From the NCBI RefSeq assembly GCF_000517125.1, contig NZ_KI912156.1:374290-438289 (forward strand): a DNA stretch of 64,000 nt. The letters are read 5' to 3'. Position numbers and translations under genes: made by a program. Of this stretch, positions 34,028-42,244 are shown one piece after another. The stretch is from Arthrobacter sp. MA-N2 (lineage in GTDB: Bacteria > Actinomycetota > Actinomycetes > Actinomycetales > Micrococcaceae). How positions within the stretch are numbered: the stretch's first letter is position 1; each line of letters begins with the position of its first letter. Below the pieces are notes generated by a model that ran no database searches, had not been told where the DNA came from, and saw only the letters and a program-made list of their open reading frames with translations.

Positions 34028-34067
34028 CCGTGTTCGGGCGGCACCCTGCGGTGCAGCCCGAACACGG
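34028..34067 (-). terminator. long hairpin after the DUF1116 operon
   Basis: Arms CCGTGTTCGGGC (34028-34039) and its complement (34056-34067), with an inner GCACC/GGTGC helix, about 22 nt past the DUF1116 stop. No T-run follows. Confidence 0.6.
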
Positions 34068-34089
34068 TCCGGTTCGTTCTTCAGACGGA

Positions 34090-35271
34090 TTATTCGGAAA
34101 TCTGGGCTGCTCTGAATAGTTGAAGAGGTGGTTCGTATGCTCCGCCGCCGATTCGTCCTTCGAGTCCGCAGGCTTCAATCATCCCGAGGAGAACAATGGG
34201 CGCCAATCCTGCATTCAGCACGGAGTCACAAGAGACCCCCGTCCGGATCGGCAAGGCTGCATGTTGTGCCGTCATCACGGATTGCGGACGGCTGAGCGCA
34301 TTGAAGGGCGCATAGTCTGACAGCGCCGTCACGGTGTCCGGCGCGTGGCCGAGCGCGCCCCCGCCCATACCAAAGAAGTCCACCACCGCGCTGTCTCCGA
34401 TGGCCCCGAGGACTTTGAGTCCATCGTAGTTTCGTTCACGGGGTCCGCGAGGAGGCTCTGCTGCGCAACTAAACCAGACTCCTGGTTTAGCGCCTATTTG
34501 GATTCCGAACGAAACTCCATTCCCGCCCGCCCGGGTAATCGCCGATGTCTTCGGGATTCCCTCGGCAGCTCTGAGGCACAGCGCTGCGGCCGCCATCCAC
34601 AGGTTTAAGGCAAAAGCCGGACAGGAATCAAGGAAGTCCCTGATTCCCGGCGGAGTCTCACCCGTAGCGCTGGAAAGCAGCCTCTCGGTAACCAGCCGGC
34701 TGCCTGCAATCGTGCGGTTATGCCCGTCGTCACCGAGCTCCAAGGACTTCCTCATCAATGGCAGGAGGTCCACCGGTCCTGTTTCGCGTAGTACCGCGGT
34801 GAGCCACAGAGCAAGTGTGCTGTTGAGCCAAGTGTGGTGTGCGGTCAGGTGGGGGTCCCGAATGCCCAGTCTGAGGCAGTGCTGCATTCCTTCATTGACG
34901 GCGGCATAGCTGCGGGAGCCGGCGTTGGTCCCGTCTTCGACAACATGCAGCGCCATCCCAGGCGAGATGACTCCCGCCAAGGGAACCACGCAGTCGTGGT
35001 TCTGAGCGGGTTCGAGTGTGATGTCTCCGTTCGAGAGCAGTCTGAGGGACTCGTCCTCCGAGTCCGCCCAGCCTTCAAGCTGACATGCCTGCATCGCCGA
35101 ATTTCTTAGCGGTTCCGGGACCTCGGCCCAAGAACTAAATGGCGGGCCGGCATGGAGTAGCCACTTCCGCCGTTTTGCCTCCGGAAGGACGGTCTCCAGC
35201 GTGGTCATTCCTGTCCAGCGTGGTTCTACGGACATGATGGCGGTTGCGGCCCTCAGCTCGTTGGCGTTCAC
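34090..35271 (-). CDS. DUF1116 protein (AllG/YahG/YlbE-like), orphan
   Basis: 393 aa. Conserved DUF1116 pieces visible: PLAGVISPGMALHVVEDGTN, GRDPHL-like RDPHLTAHHTWLNSTLAL, GDDGHNRTIAGSRLV, GGNGVSFGIQIG and FFGMGGGALGHAPDT. In E. coli the family member works with FdrA and a DUF2877 partner in oxamate transcarbamylase (AllFGH); neither partner is in this window. GTG 35271 overlaps the upstream gene's stop as GTGA. Here it is part of a Rieske-oxygenase regulon, so it may act on a carbamoyl- or amide-containing intermediate (inference). Confidence 0.82.
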   Translation of the reverse strand: MNANELRAATAIMSVEPRWTGMTTLETVLPEAKRRKWLLHAGPPFSSWAEVPEPLRNSAMQACQLEGWADSEDESLRLLSNGDITLEPAQNHDCVVPLAGVISPGMALHVVEDGTNAGSRSYAAVNEGMQHCLRLGIRDPHLTAHHTWLNSTLALWLTAVLRETGPVDLLPLMRKSLELGDDGHNRTIAGSRLVTERLLSSATGETPPGIRDFLDSCPAFALNLWMAAAALCLRAAEGIPKTSAITRAGGNGVSFGIQIGAKPGVWFSCAAEPPRGPRERNYDGLKVLGAIGDSAVVDFFGMGGGALGHAPDTVTALSDYAPFNALSRPQSVMTAQHAALPIRTGVSCDSVLNAGLAPIVLLGMIEACGLEGRIGGGAYEPPLQLFRAAQISE

Positions 35272-35870
35272 GGTTGTTCAACCCAGGTCTCGGAGATGGC
35301 CATTCCTGCGGACTGGCCGGGCCCGTTGAGGAAGTCGCGCTCGACGGTCGACCCCGGTAGCCGGCGACCATCCACAATGACTTCCCCTGCATCAGCGATC
35401 CTGAAGACCGCAAACATTTCATGGGATCCGGTCCCCGATTCGGGTGCGGGAACGTCGACCGCGAAGGGCTCCGAGAGTCCTCGCCACGTCATTTCGATAC
35501 TTCGCGGGCCGACCGTTGCGCGTTCCGTCCAGTCGTGACCATCGAGGGACTGGGTAAACGCCGCTCCTTCGAGGTACTCGAGGTCATCCATGACCTCGGA
35601 AGGCCGGAAGAGGACGAATTTCGACACGAAGTCTTTGATGAGGAACCTGGCAAGGTCTAGATTGTCGGTCAGAACCAGACGGGTAGCCGGTTCCCGGGCT
35701 TCGTAGGGGTTTTCGACAACAACGCTCACCTTTCCGGGGCCAAATCTCGATGCCGCGATGCGGAAATAGACCGACAGGGACGACCATGTACCGTCCGGGT
35801 CGGTCTTCAGGTATATGAAGGGATTGTCGCCGGTCCAGGCGACGGCACCGGGGCGGACTACATCGGGCAT
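35268..35870 (-). CDS. conserved-looking hypothetical, partner of DUF1116 protein
   Basis: 200 aa from ATG 35870 (AAAGAGAAACC upstream). Not recognised. It is soluble and beta-rich, with no signal or membrane segment. It begins MPDVVRPGAVAWTGDNPFIY and has paired blocks FRIAASRFGPGKVSVVVENP and FAVFRIADAGEVIVDGRRL. It shares a GTGA overlap with the DUF1116 gene and starts 32 nt after the epimerase, so it is surely co-expressed. A lipocalin- or calycin-like fold is one guess only. Confidence 0.75.
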   Translation of the reverse strand: MPDVVRPGAVAWTGDNPFIYLKTDPDGTWSSLSVYFRIAASRFGPGKVSVVVENPYEAREPATRLVLTDNLDLARFLIKDFVSKFVLFRPSEVMDDLEYLEGAAFTQSLDGHDWTERATVGPRSIEMTWRGLSEPFAVDVPAPESGTGSHEMFAVFRIADAGEVIVDGRRLPGSTVERDFLNGPGQSAGMAISETWVEQP

Positions 35871-35902
35871 GGTTTCTCTTTCATTCATCTTTCGCAGGGT
35901 GC

Positions 35903-36826
35903 CTAGCTCTTTGAATCCACGGACAGAGGAACGGAGAACCCGCCTCTTTCGCGAAGCTCGAGGAAATTGGTGGTGGGCTTCCAACGAAGTCGTTCTTTTG
36001 CCGCTTTCGAGGAAAATATCGAGGCCCGCGCATTGATGTCGAAAACCCCCCGGCTGCTAGCGGTTTCCGCAGGTTCCTCGTGGAACAAGCGCCTGTACCA
36101 CTCCAGGGTCGGCTCAGGATGGCAAGTGTCATCAGCGCTGATGAAGAACGTTCCGAACTTAATATCTTCAACTTCAACCGCTGCCCGGAAGGCCCGGGCC
36201 AGATCGGCGGCCTCGATGTAGTAGAAGAGCCACTTAAGATCAGGGTCGTCAATGAATTGGATGAAGTCCTCGAGCGACTCCTCCAGAACGACAGCCATCG
36301 GTCGGATGCAGATGACGGAGACGTCGCTGCCCCGTGAAACGGCTTGGCCCATGTTCTCCATGATTTGTTTGCTGAGGCTATATGCCTGGACCGGCCTGAT
36401 CTCATGTTCTTCGTCGACTTGAAGGTACTGGGGGGTCCAATCGGATCGCATTTCCGAAAGGCCGCAAGCTGAAATGCTGGAGCAAAGGACCACTTTCTCC
36501 AAGCCGTGCTCTTGTGCCGCTTGCAACACATTCCATGTACCCAGCGTGTTGACGCGAATGTATTTCTCCGGAGCGGCGTTCCAGTCGTAGTCGATAGCGG
36601 CCAGGTGAATTACCGCGTCGGCGCCTTTAAGGGCGGATCTGACGGCGTCGAGGTCCATGACGTCAGTGGCGATATATTCCACATCGGATGCCGCTCCCCC
36701 CTTGGGGCCGCTATCCGCCGGAGAAAGATCAGCGTTGACCACTTCGAAGTTCGACGCCAGTTCTGCCAGGACATAGCGGCCCACACGCCCTGATCCGCCC
36801 GTAACTACTATTCTTTTGGGTGCCAT
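35903..36826 (-). CDS. NAD-dependent epimerase/dehydratase (extended SDR)
   Basis: 307 aa. The nucleotide motif is VVTGGSGRVGRYVLAEL at residues 6-22, with DVMDLDAVRSAL, and ADAVIHLAAIDYDW is the conserved HLAA strand. The catalytic Tyr-x3-Lys is YSLSKQIMENM, and SSISACGLSE carries the Ser. Extended SDRs act on sugars or hydroxy-acids; the uronate dehydrogenase branch looks similar. It sits 146 nt downstream of the Rieske oxygenase and is probably in the same operon; the substrate is unknown. Confidence 0.86.
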   Translation of the reverse strand: MAPKRIVVTGGSGRVGRYVLAELASNFEVVNADLSPADSGPKGGAASDVEYIATDVMDLDAVRSALKGADAVIHLAAIDYDWNAAPEKYIRVNTLGTWNVLQAAQEHGLEKVVLCSSISACGLSEMRSDWTPQYLQVDEEHEIRPVQAYSLSKQIMENMGQAVSRGSDVSVICIRPMAVVLEESLEDFIQFIDDPDLKWLFYYIEAADLARAFRAAVEVEDIKFGTFFISADDTCHPEPTLEWYRRLFHEEPAETASSRGVFDINARASIFSSKAAKERLRWKPTTNFLELRERGGFSVPLSVDSKS

Positions 36827-36972
36827 GAAGTTGTCTCATTCCTAACGATTCTTGAATGGATCCGGGTGCCCTGCCTCGGTGGCCGGGCACGGAAGGCTGA
36901 CGCGATACGCCACCTGCTGCGATGTCGTGAATTCTTTAGCGGGCCCGTTGTGGCCAGCGGCAATGCCGGAGT
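36827..36972 (-). other. 146-bp gap inside the Rieske operon
   Basis: No gene. It contains only a weak GTGCCC/GGGCAC hairpin (about 36867-36891), so read-through from the Rieske gene to the epimerase is plausible. Confidence 0.4.
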
Positions 36973-38196
36973 TCAGGCCCCGGCACTGACCGGGGCTGGA
37001 GTCAGATCAGCGTCTGGAACGGTCTGGGCATTGGGGGCCTTCGCGTCGGCCGCACGGTACTTTTCGACAAGCCATTCATTCAAACGGACCAGAACCACCT
37101 CGCTGGGTGCGTAGCGTCCTCGCGGGGCGTTCCTGGAGAACATCCCTTTCTGGACTGATGTCCACGCGTAGACGTCCTCCTCCATGACTTCTTTGAGGTC
37201 CTCAACCTCCATCTTCCACTCCTCTGCGAAGCCTGGCTTCTGAAGCGTGGATTCGGGATACATCCACGTGGCCGAGAACACCGACGTCGTGGGTCCTGTC
37301 GGTAGCCACATGAAGTACTTCACTTTGTCCGGCATGGCGATCAAGAGCAGATTCGGGGCAACCGTGACATAGATAAGGCGCCGACGCTCGTCATCTGTCA
37401 GTTCCGGGAGCACCGGCTGAAGGTTCTTGCCCGTCCTTGTAGGTGAGAGATCCTTCTCCAGGCTGATCAGGTCGTAGGCAATGACGCCCTTTTCCGGTTC
37501 GTTGACCGGAGAGTCGTAGTCGATGCGTTCGGAGGCGGTGTCGTACATCGGGCACCAGCTCTTGGAGTGCAGATGTGCGCAGTGGTAGCACTCGTCTCCG
37601 AAGATCTTCCAGTTCACATCGACGGGGAAGAATTCCTGCGGCGTTGCAGACTTCAGGTGGGGGATGCCCCAGTTAGTGAGGTACTTGGCGAGGGCCGACA
37701 GCCGTTCCTTCAACGGCGGGATGTCCGGGTCAAAGGTGACAAAGATGAAGTTTTCCCAAACCTCGGAGCGGATCTCCGGGAGTTGCACCTCAGACTTGAC
37801 GAAGCAGGGGTTGTCATTGAGATCCGGGGCAGATTGCAGGACTCCGTCCAGCCCGTAGACCCATGAGTGGTAGTCGCACTTGAACCGTCGGGCGTTTCCC
37901 TGCCCATCGGCCAGCTTCATGGCACGGTGGCGGCAGACATTGGATTGCGCGCGAATGGTTCCATCACTCTGACGGACGATCAGAAGCTGTTCATCTAGAG
38001 CGTCAACGGTGAAGTAGTCACCCTTGTTCGGGATGTCCGTCGCGCGCCCAATGCACAGCCATTCGTGGCCGAACACGGCGTCCATTTCAAACTCGTGGAA
38101 CTCGGGTGAGGTGAATGCCTCCGGAGGGAAGGCGACTACTTCGTTGATGTCTCCGCAACTTGCATCGAACACCTCGACGGGTATTGGACTGCGCAT
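36973..38196 (-). CDS. Rieske non-heme iron oxygenase, alpha subunit
   Basis: 407 aa. The Rieske [2Fe-2S] ligands are C88-x-H90 and C107-x2-H110. The catalytic iron site has DECYHCAHLH (His205, His210, after NWKIFG), and an acidic ligand is expected in the VMEEDVYAW region. It belongs to the ring-hydroxylating/GbcA-like alpha-only class, with no beta subunit nearby. ATG 38196 has GGAG upstream; the frame upstream is the promoter region. The reductase is at 39717-40721. The substrate cannot be deduced; hydroxylation of an aromatic or heterocyclic acid, or demethylation, is possible. Confidence 0.9.
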   Translation of the reverse strand: MRSPIPVEVFDASCGDINEVVAFPPEAFTSPEFHEFEMDAVFGHEWLCIGRATDIPNKGDYFTVDALDEQLLIVRQSDGTIRAQSNVCRHRAMKLADGQGNARRFKCDYHSWVYGLDGVLQSAPDLNDNPCFVKSEVQLPEIRSEVWENFIFVTFDPDIPPLKERLSALAKYLTNWGIPHLKSATPQEFFPVDVNWKIFGDECYHCAHLHSKSWCPMYDTASERIDYDSPVNEPEKGVIAYDLISLEKDLSPTRTGKNLQPVLPELTDDERRRLIYVTVAPNLLLIAMPDKVKYFMWLPTGPTTSVFSATWMYPESTLQKPGFAEEWKMEVEDLKEVMEEDVYAWTSVQKGMFSRNAPRGRYAPSEVVLVRLNEWLVEKYRAADAKAPNAQTVPDADLTPAPVSAGA

Positions 38197-38245
38197 GATG
38201 GTCTCCTTCTCGTTTAGGGTCTGTCGGGAATGACTGCTCTCATAT

Positions 38246-38274
38246 AGTGTTCTCTTACACAGAACATATGTCAA
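38246..38274 (-). promoter_or_regulatory. regulon promoter/operator, copy 2 (Rieske operon)
   Basis: On the minus strand TTGACA (38274-38269), a 17-bp spacer and AACACT (38251-38246). The spacer is filled by the inverted repeat TGTTC-N9-GAACA (38248-38266). A second palindrome, TTCTCTGAGAGAA, follows at about 38281-38293, towards the divergent amidase gene. Confidence 0.7.
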
Positions 38275-38367
38275 CGGGTGTTCTCTGAGAGAATCCACTC
38301 GAGCAATTCCTGAAACTACAGGTCTCGAGGCATTGGTGGTCTCCAGGGTCGCCGGAAGGAGCTCGCA

Positions 38368-39636
38368 TTGAATGTATTTGGACCGTGGCCATTGCTTGGT
38401 TTGATAGAGCAGCTACAGTCGGGCCAGGTATCGGCAACGGACGCCGTGGGTAAGTCGCTGGACCGGATTCATGAAGTCGAAGACGTGGTCTCGGCCTGGG
38501 TGAGGGTGGACGCTGACGGCGCATTGAGGGATGCCGCCGCATTGGACCGGATTCCACCTTCCGAAAGGAAGCCCCTCCATGGGGTCCCCATCGGAGTCAA
38601 GGACATTATCGATGTCGCCGGATTACCGACGCGGTGCGGCTCCATCCTCCGTCAACACCATGTGGCAGCTTCGGACGCCTCGTTGGTCCGGAAACTGCGG
38701 ACCCTCGGGGCAATTGTCATGGGAAAGACCGTCACGACCGAGTTCGCCTACTTCAGTCCGGGGCCCACCTCAAACCCAAGCGACGCCCGTCATACACCCG
38801 GAGGGTCCTCTTCCGGGTCCGCTGCGGCCGTTGCAGCCGGCATGGTGCCCCTTGCCCTCGGCTCTCAAACTGCGGCATCAGTTGCCCGGCCGGCCGCGTA
38901 CTGCGGGGTGGCGGCCCACGTGACAGCCCCTGGAGACTATCCTCACGCCGGCATTACCGGATTGAGCAGCACTCTGGACGCCGTGGGATTTTTCACGGCC
39001 GGGATTGAGGATCTCAGGGTCGTCGACAGGGTAGGCCGGGGCCCTGCCCCGGTCCAGGCAGCACCGCTACAAGTTCGGATGTGGCAACCCGGCTCTTCGT
39101 TCGAAGTAGCGGATGACATGGCATCGACTCTAGAATCCGCGGGCGAGATGCTGAAAAGATCAGGTCTGGAAGTGCGCCCGCTGAATTTTGATGTTCAGGC
39201 CGAAGAGTTGGTGGATGCCCACATGACCGTCATGGCGTATGAGAGCGTGCGGCTTCGCTCGGAAGAGGCCCAGCATCCTGAGTCACTCAGCGAGCCGCTG
39301 CGTTTGCTCTTTAGGCGCGGCAGGACGATTGAGGAACGCGCGTACATCTCGGCTCTGGAGTCGATCCGGGAGCTGAAATCCGGGTTGAGGTCCGAGCTTC
39401 AAGGCGCGCTGGTCCTTGCACCTGCCGCACAGTCGCACGCCCCCGTTGGATTGGAATCGACGGGAAATCCACTGCTGAGCCGGCCATGGCAAGCACTGGG
39501 TCTCCCAACAGTCGTGGTGCCGGGCGCACGCGGGCAGTCGGGCATGCCGCTTGGACACCAATTCGTTGGTTTCCCCGGTCAAGAGGGGAGTCTCTTCGCC
39601 GCAGGGACGCGGCTTGAATCCTTGTGGGGGATCTGA
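38368..39636 (+). CDS. amidase (amidase signature family)
   Basis: 422 aa, starting with TTG 38368 behind GGAAGGAG. Ser-cis-Ser-Lys residues: Lys78 in GVKDIID, the Ser-rich GGSSSGSAAAVAAG, and the nucleophile Ser171 in QTAASVARPAAYCG. The usual TGGS(I/V)R motif is here TAASVAR, so two glycines became alanines; activity is probably retained because both Ser and Lys are present. Divergent from the Rieske gene, with the shared operator between them. Likely deacylates or deamidates a substrate or intermediate of the regulon. Confidence 0.88.
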   Translation: MNVFGPWPLLGLIEQLQSGQVSATDAVGKSLDRIHEVEDVVSAWVRVDADGALRDAAALDRIPPSERKPLHGVPIGVKDIIDVAGLPTRCGSILRQHHVAASDASLVRKLRTLGAIVMGKTVTTEFAYFSPGPTSNPSDARHTPGGSSSGSAAAVAAGMVPLALGSQTAASVARPAAYCGVAAHVTAPGDYPHAGITGLSSTLDAVGFFTAGIEDLRVVDRVGRGPAPVQAAPLQVRMWQPGSSFEVADDMASTLESAGEMLKRSGLEVRPLNFDVQAEELVDAHMTVMAYESVRLRSEEAQHPESLSEPLRLLFRRGRTIEERAYISALESIRELKSGLRSELQGALVLAPAAQSHAPVGLESTGNPLLSRPWQALGLPTVVVPGARGQSGMPLGHQFVGFPGQEGSLFAAGTRLESLWGI

Positions 39637-39645
39637 AGACGACGA

Positions 39646-39690
39646 TGAGCCGGGAGGCTGACAAGACATTCCTGTCAGCCTCCCGGCTCA
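39646..39690. terminator. bidirectional terminator between amidase and reductase
   Basis: A perfect 18-bp stem (39646-39663 with 39673-39690) and a 9-nt loop, followed by TTACTTTCTC, lie between two convergent genes. Confidence 0.8.
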
Positions 39691-39716
39691 TTACTTTCTC
39701 GAACGAGGACGTCCTG

Positions 39717-40721
39717 TCAGATGTTCAGGATGATACGGGCTGACTTTGAACGTGAGACACAGGGCATCATGGTTTCGTTCGCCTCGCGCTCCTGGGGAGT
39801 CAGCACTGCATCACGATGGTCGGGCGTGCCCTCCACCACCTCCGTTTCGCATGTCCCGCAGACGCCCTCCCCGCAGGACCAGTCCACGTCGGCGCCGTTG
39901 TCGCGCAACACCTTAAGGCAGGACACCCCCACCGGAACGTGAACCGTTCTGCCAGACTTGAACATGACCACGTCGAAGGGACGCTCATCGGAACCTGCTC
40001 TGCTGGCCGGAGCGGCGAACCGCTCACAGTGGAAGGTCCAAGGCATGTGTGCCGAAAGGTTCTCCAAGGCATCCAGCAGCGGACCCGGGCCGCATGCATA
40101 CACGTCGACATCCGGACCCAGATCCCCTGTGATGGACAGAAGATCGATCAATCCGGCCTCTTCGTCGCAGTGCAACACAACCCGGCCGTGGGGCAGCAAT
40201 GCGATCTCGTCGAGGAGCGCGAGCCGGGCCCTGTTCCGGGCCAAGAAATACAGTCGCCACGGCTGACCCTTCGCCGCGACGGCACGCACCATAGGGAGAA
40301 TGGGAGTGATCCCGATTCCGCCCGCGAAGAAGACATACTCTCCGGCAGGTTCCAATGGAAAATGATTGCGGGGTCCCTTGACGGTTAAACGGACGCCCTC
40401 GGCCAGAGTCTCATGGACCTTTACTGACCCGCCCCGGCTCTTGGGATCCTTGAGTATGGCAATTCGCCAGACGGATCTGTTCCCCGGATCCCCCCACAGG
40501 GAGTATTGGCGGCTGAGAGCTTCGCCGTTGCTGTCCATTCCCAGGACCACATCGATGTGGGCACCCGGATCCCACGCGGGGAAGTCGAGACCATCGATTC
40601 GCTTCAGGGTCAGGGAAATGGTGTCCTCGGCCACGTCACGGCGTTCGATGACCCGCACCGGATAACTCTCCTGGAGGGAGTCAAGCTCTCCATCCGGGCG
40701 CTGGAGCGTTACGTCAGTCAT
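39717..40721 (-). CDS. PDR/VanB-type oxidoreductase (Rieske reductase partner)
   Basis: 334 aa in the phthalate-dioxygenase-reductase order. An FMN-binding domain (RQYSLWGDP) is followed by an NAD domain (AGGIGITPILPM and a YACGPGPLLDAL strand) and a C-terminal plant-type [2Fe-2S] ferredoxin (CGEGVCGTCETEVVEG and a final Cys in MMPCVSRSKSARI). It should pass electrons from NAD(P)H to the Rieske oxygenase encoded at 36973-38196. ATG 40721 overlaps the DJ-1 gene's stop as ATGA. Confidence 0.93.
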   Translation of the reverse strand: MTDVTLQRPDGELDSLQESYPVRVIERRDVAEDTISLTLKRIDGLDFPAWDPGAHIDVVLGMDSNGEALSRQYSLWGDPGNRSVWRIAILKDPKSRGGSVKVHETLAEGVRLTVKGPRNHFPLEPAGEYVFFAGGIGITPILPMVRAVAAKGQPWRLYFLARNRARLALLDEIALLPHGRVVLHCDEEAGLIDLLSITGDLGPDVDVYACGPGPLLDALENLSAHMPWTFHCERFAAPASRAGSDERPFDVVMFKSGRTVHVPVGVSCLKVLRDNGADVDWSCGEGVCGTCETEVVEGTPDHRDAVLTPQEREANETMMPCVSRSKSARIILNI

Positions 40722-41251
40722 TTTCCTGTGGTCCTTTCCAAAAGGCCGACGAATGCCTTCATCCAGACGCCCATGTCGTCCGGCACTCGTGCTGTCACCA
40801 GGCTTCCGTCCTCCACAACGCCCTGATCGATCCAGGTCGCGCCCGCGTTTTCCAGGTCAATCCGGATGGACGGAACGCTGGTCAGGCTTCGACCGGCAAC
40901 TATTCCGGCGGAAATGCCTACCCATCCCCCGTGGCAGATCATGCCGATGGGTTTGCCGGAGGCGTTCATGCTGCGTAGGAACCGGAGTACGGGCTCGGAC
41001 CGCCGGACAATGTCCGGCGCAAAGCCGCCCGGAATCAGTACGGCATCAAAGGAACCCGCCTCCAGCTCCTCGAAGCTCTTGTCCGCGGCCAGAGAGCGAA
41101 GACCGGATTTACCCGCCAACGGCCCGCCTTGAGGGCTCGCGAGCGTGACGGTGGCCCCGGCTTCTCGAAGTCTGTACAACGGATAGATCACTTCGGACTC
41201 CTCGAAAAAGTCGGCGGTGACAATTACGACGTGGATGTTCTCCAGGGACAC
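40718..41251 (-). CDS. DJ-1/PfpI family protein
   Basis: 177 aa from GTG 41251. The DJ-1 fold has VVIVTADFFEESEVIYPLY at the start, FDAVLIPGGFAPDIVR, and the nucleophile Cys in the elbow GMICHGGWVG. The family includes proteases, glyoxalases and isonitrile hydratases; the last would fit an N-containing substrate but is not shown by sequence. First gene of a two-gene operon with the reductase. The frame upstream to 41287 lies in the promoter. Confidence 0.88.
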   Translation of the reverse strand: MSLENIHVVIVTADFFEESEVIYPLYRLREAGATVTLASPQGGPLAGKSGLRSLAADKSFEELEAGSFDAVLIPGGFAPDIVRRSEPVLRFLRSMNASGKPIGMICHGGWVGISAGIVAGRSLTSVPSIRIDLENAGATWIDQGVVEDGSLVTARVPDDMGVWMKAFVGLLERTTGK

Positions 41252-41295
41252 GGTGGGTACCTTTCTTGGTGGAAGGGGAGGAATCAACTGACATC

Positions 41296-41324
41296 AGTGT
41301 TCTGTGTAAGTGAACACTTGTCAA
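41296..41324 (-). promoter_or_regulatory. regulon promoter/operator, copy 3 (DJ-1/reductase operon)
   Basis: On the minus strand TTGACA (41324-41319), a 17-bp spacer and AACACT (41301-41296), as at 38246-38274. The 19-bp inverted repeat TGTTC-TGTGTAAGT-GAACA is at 41298-41316; its 9-bp centre is the reverse complement of the centre in copy 2 except for one base. Confidence 0.7.
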
Positions 41325-41649
41325 GAACCCGCGCTGCTGCCACCGCTCAATTCGCCGGATTTGGGGCACATTTCATTAATTTCAGAATGCGCTGACCCTG
41401 CCTGCCGTGACTAATGTTGGTTGATACCTAACACCGAGCGGAAGGAGCGTGCTCACAGCCAAGACGGCCGCCGGGCGCAGGAGGGGGTTCGGACTCCCGC
41501 GCCTTTGTGTCTCGTGCCGAGATGTACCCCGGTCGCGCTTTTTTGACACTTCAAGCAAAGTTCGCGAAACTTGACTTGAAGCTTCAACAAATCGGCATTC
41601 GCCGCGGGCTTCGAGACAGCCAACCGCTACCCGGAAACGATGCAATCAC
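41325..41649. other. 325-bp intergenic region upstream of the DoxX gene
   Basis: No gene. A GGCGC/GCGCC hairpin at 41474-41503 is followed by TTTGTGT. TTGACA is at 41543-41548. A perfect 12-bp palindrome, TTGAAGCTTCAA (41576-41587), resembles a MarR-type site just upstream of the DoxX gene. Confidence 0.5.
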
Positions 41650-42084
41650 ATGAACAAGTCCACCCTGACCAACACAGCCCTTACCGTCCTGCGCGTCATC
41701 GTCGGCTTCATCTTCGCCGCGCATGGCTGGCAGAAATTCAACGAATTCACCATTGCCGGCACCCAAGCAACTTTCGGCAAGATGGGCGTCCCCGCCGCAG
41801 ACATGGTGGCCCCGGTCGTCGCTACCCTTGAGCTGGTCGGCGGCATCGCCCTCGTCGCCGGTGTTCTGGCCCGCGTCTTCGCTGCCCTCCTTGCGCTGGA
41901 CATGCTCGGCGCCCTGTTCCTGGTCCACGCCCCCGCTGGCCTATTTGCAGACAAGGGCGGCTACGAATTGGTCCTGGCCCTCGCCGCAGCAGCGGCTGCA
42001 GTTGCACTGACCGGCGCCGGGCGGATCTCCGTAGACGCCGTGGCCTTCGGCCGGAAGGGTTCCAGGCTGAGCGTCCTCGCCTAG
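41650..42084 (+). CDS. DoxX family membrane protein
   Basis: 144 aa, four membrane segments starting ALTVLRVIVGFIFAAHGWQK, which is the DoxX signature (R..hG..F..HG..K). DoxX proteins are linked to thiol or oxidative-stress responses. ATG 41650; the neighbours run in different directions, so it is probably a single-gene transcript, followed by the hairpin/tandem repeat region. Confidence 0.9.
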   Translation: MNKSTLTNTALTVLRVIVGFIFAAHGWQKFNEFTIAGTQATFGKMGVPAADMVAPVVATLELVGGIALVAGVLARVFAALLALDMLGALFLVHAPAGLFADKGGYELVLALAAAAAAVALTGAGRISVDAVAFGRKGSRLSVLA

Positions 42085-42116
42085 TATCCCCTTCGCTCCA
42101 CCCTGGCGACACCCCA

Positions 42117-42198
42117 ACGGGCTGGCGACTCTCGTATCCGGGCGTCGCCAGCCCGTCTGCGCGTCGCCAGCCCGTCTGCGCGTCGCCAGCCCGTTTGC
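42117..42198. repeat. one hairpin arm followed by three tandem complementary arms
   Basis: Three tandem 19-bp units (42142-42160, 42161-42179, 42180-42198; the third differs by one base) each contain GTCGCCAGCCCGT. All three complement the single upstream arm ACGGGCTGGCGAC (42117-42129). It lies 33 nt after the DoxX stop, so the first arm pair looks like a terminator stem. Confidence 0.75.
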
Positions 42199-42244
42199 GC
42201 GTCACACAGCGCATCACCAGACCCGCCGTCGATACACTCACGTC

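Noticed and set aside
42142..42198. Possible CRISPR array
   Set aside because: Units are contiguous 19-bp tandem repeats without spacers, and there are no cas genes.
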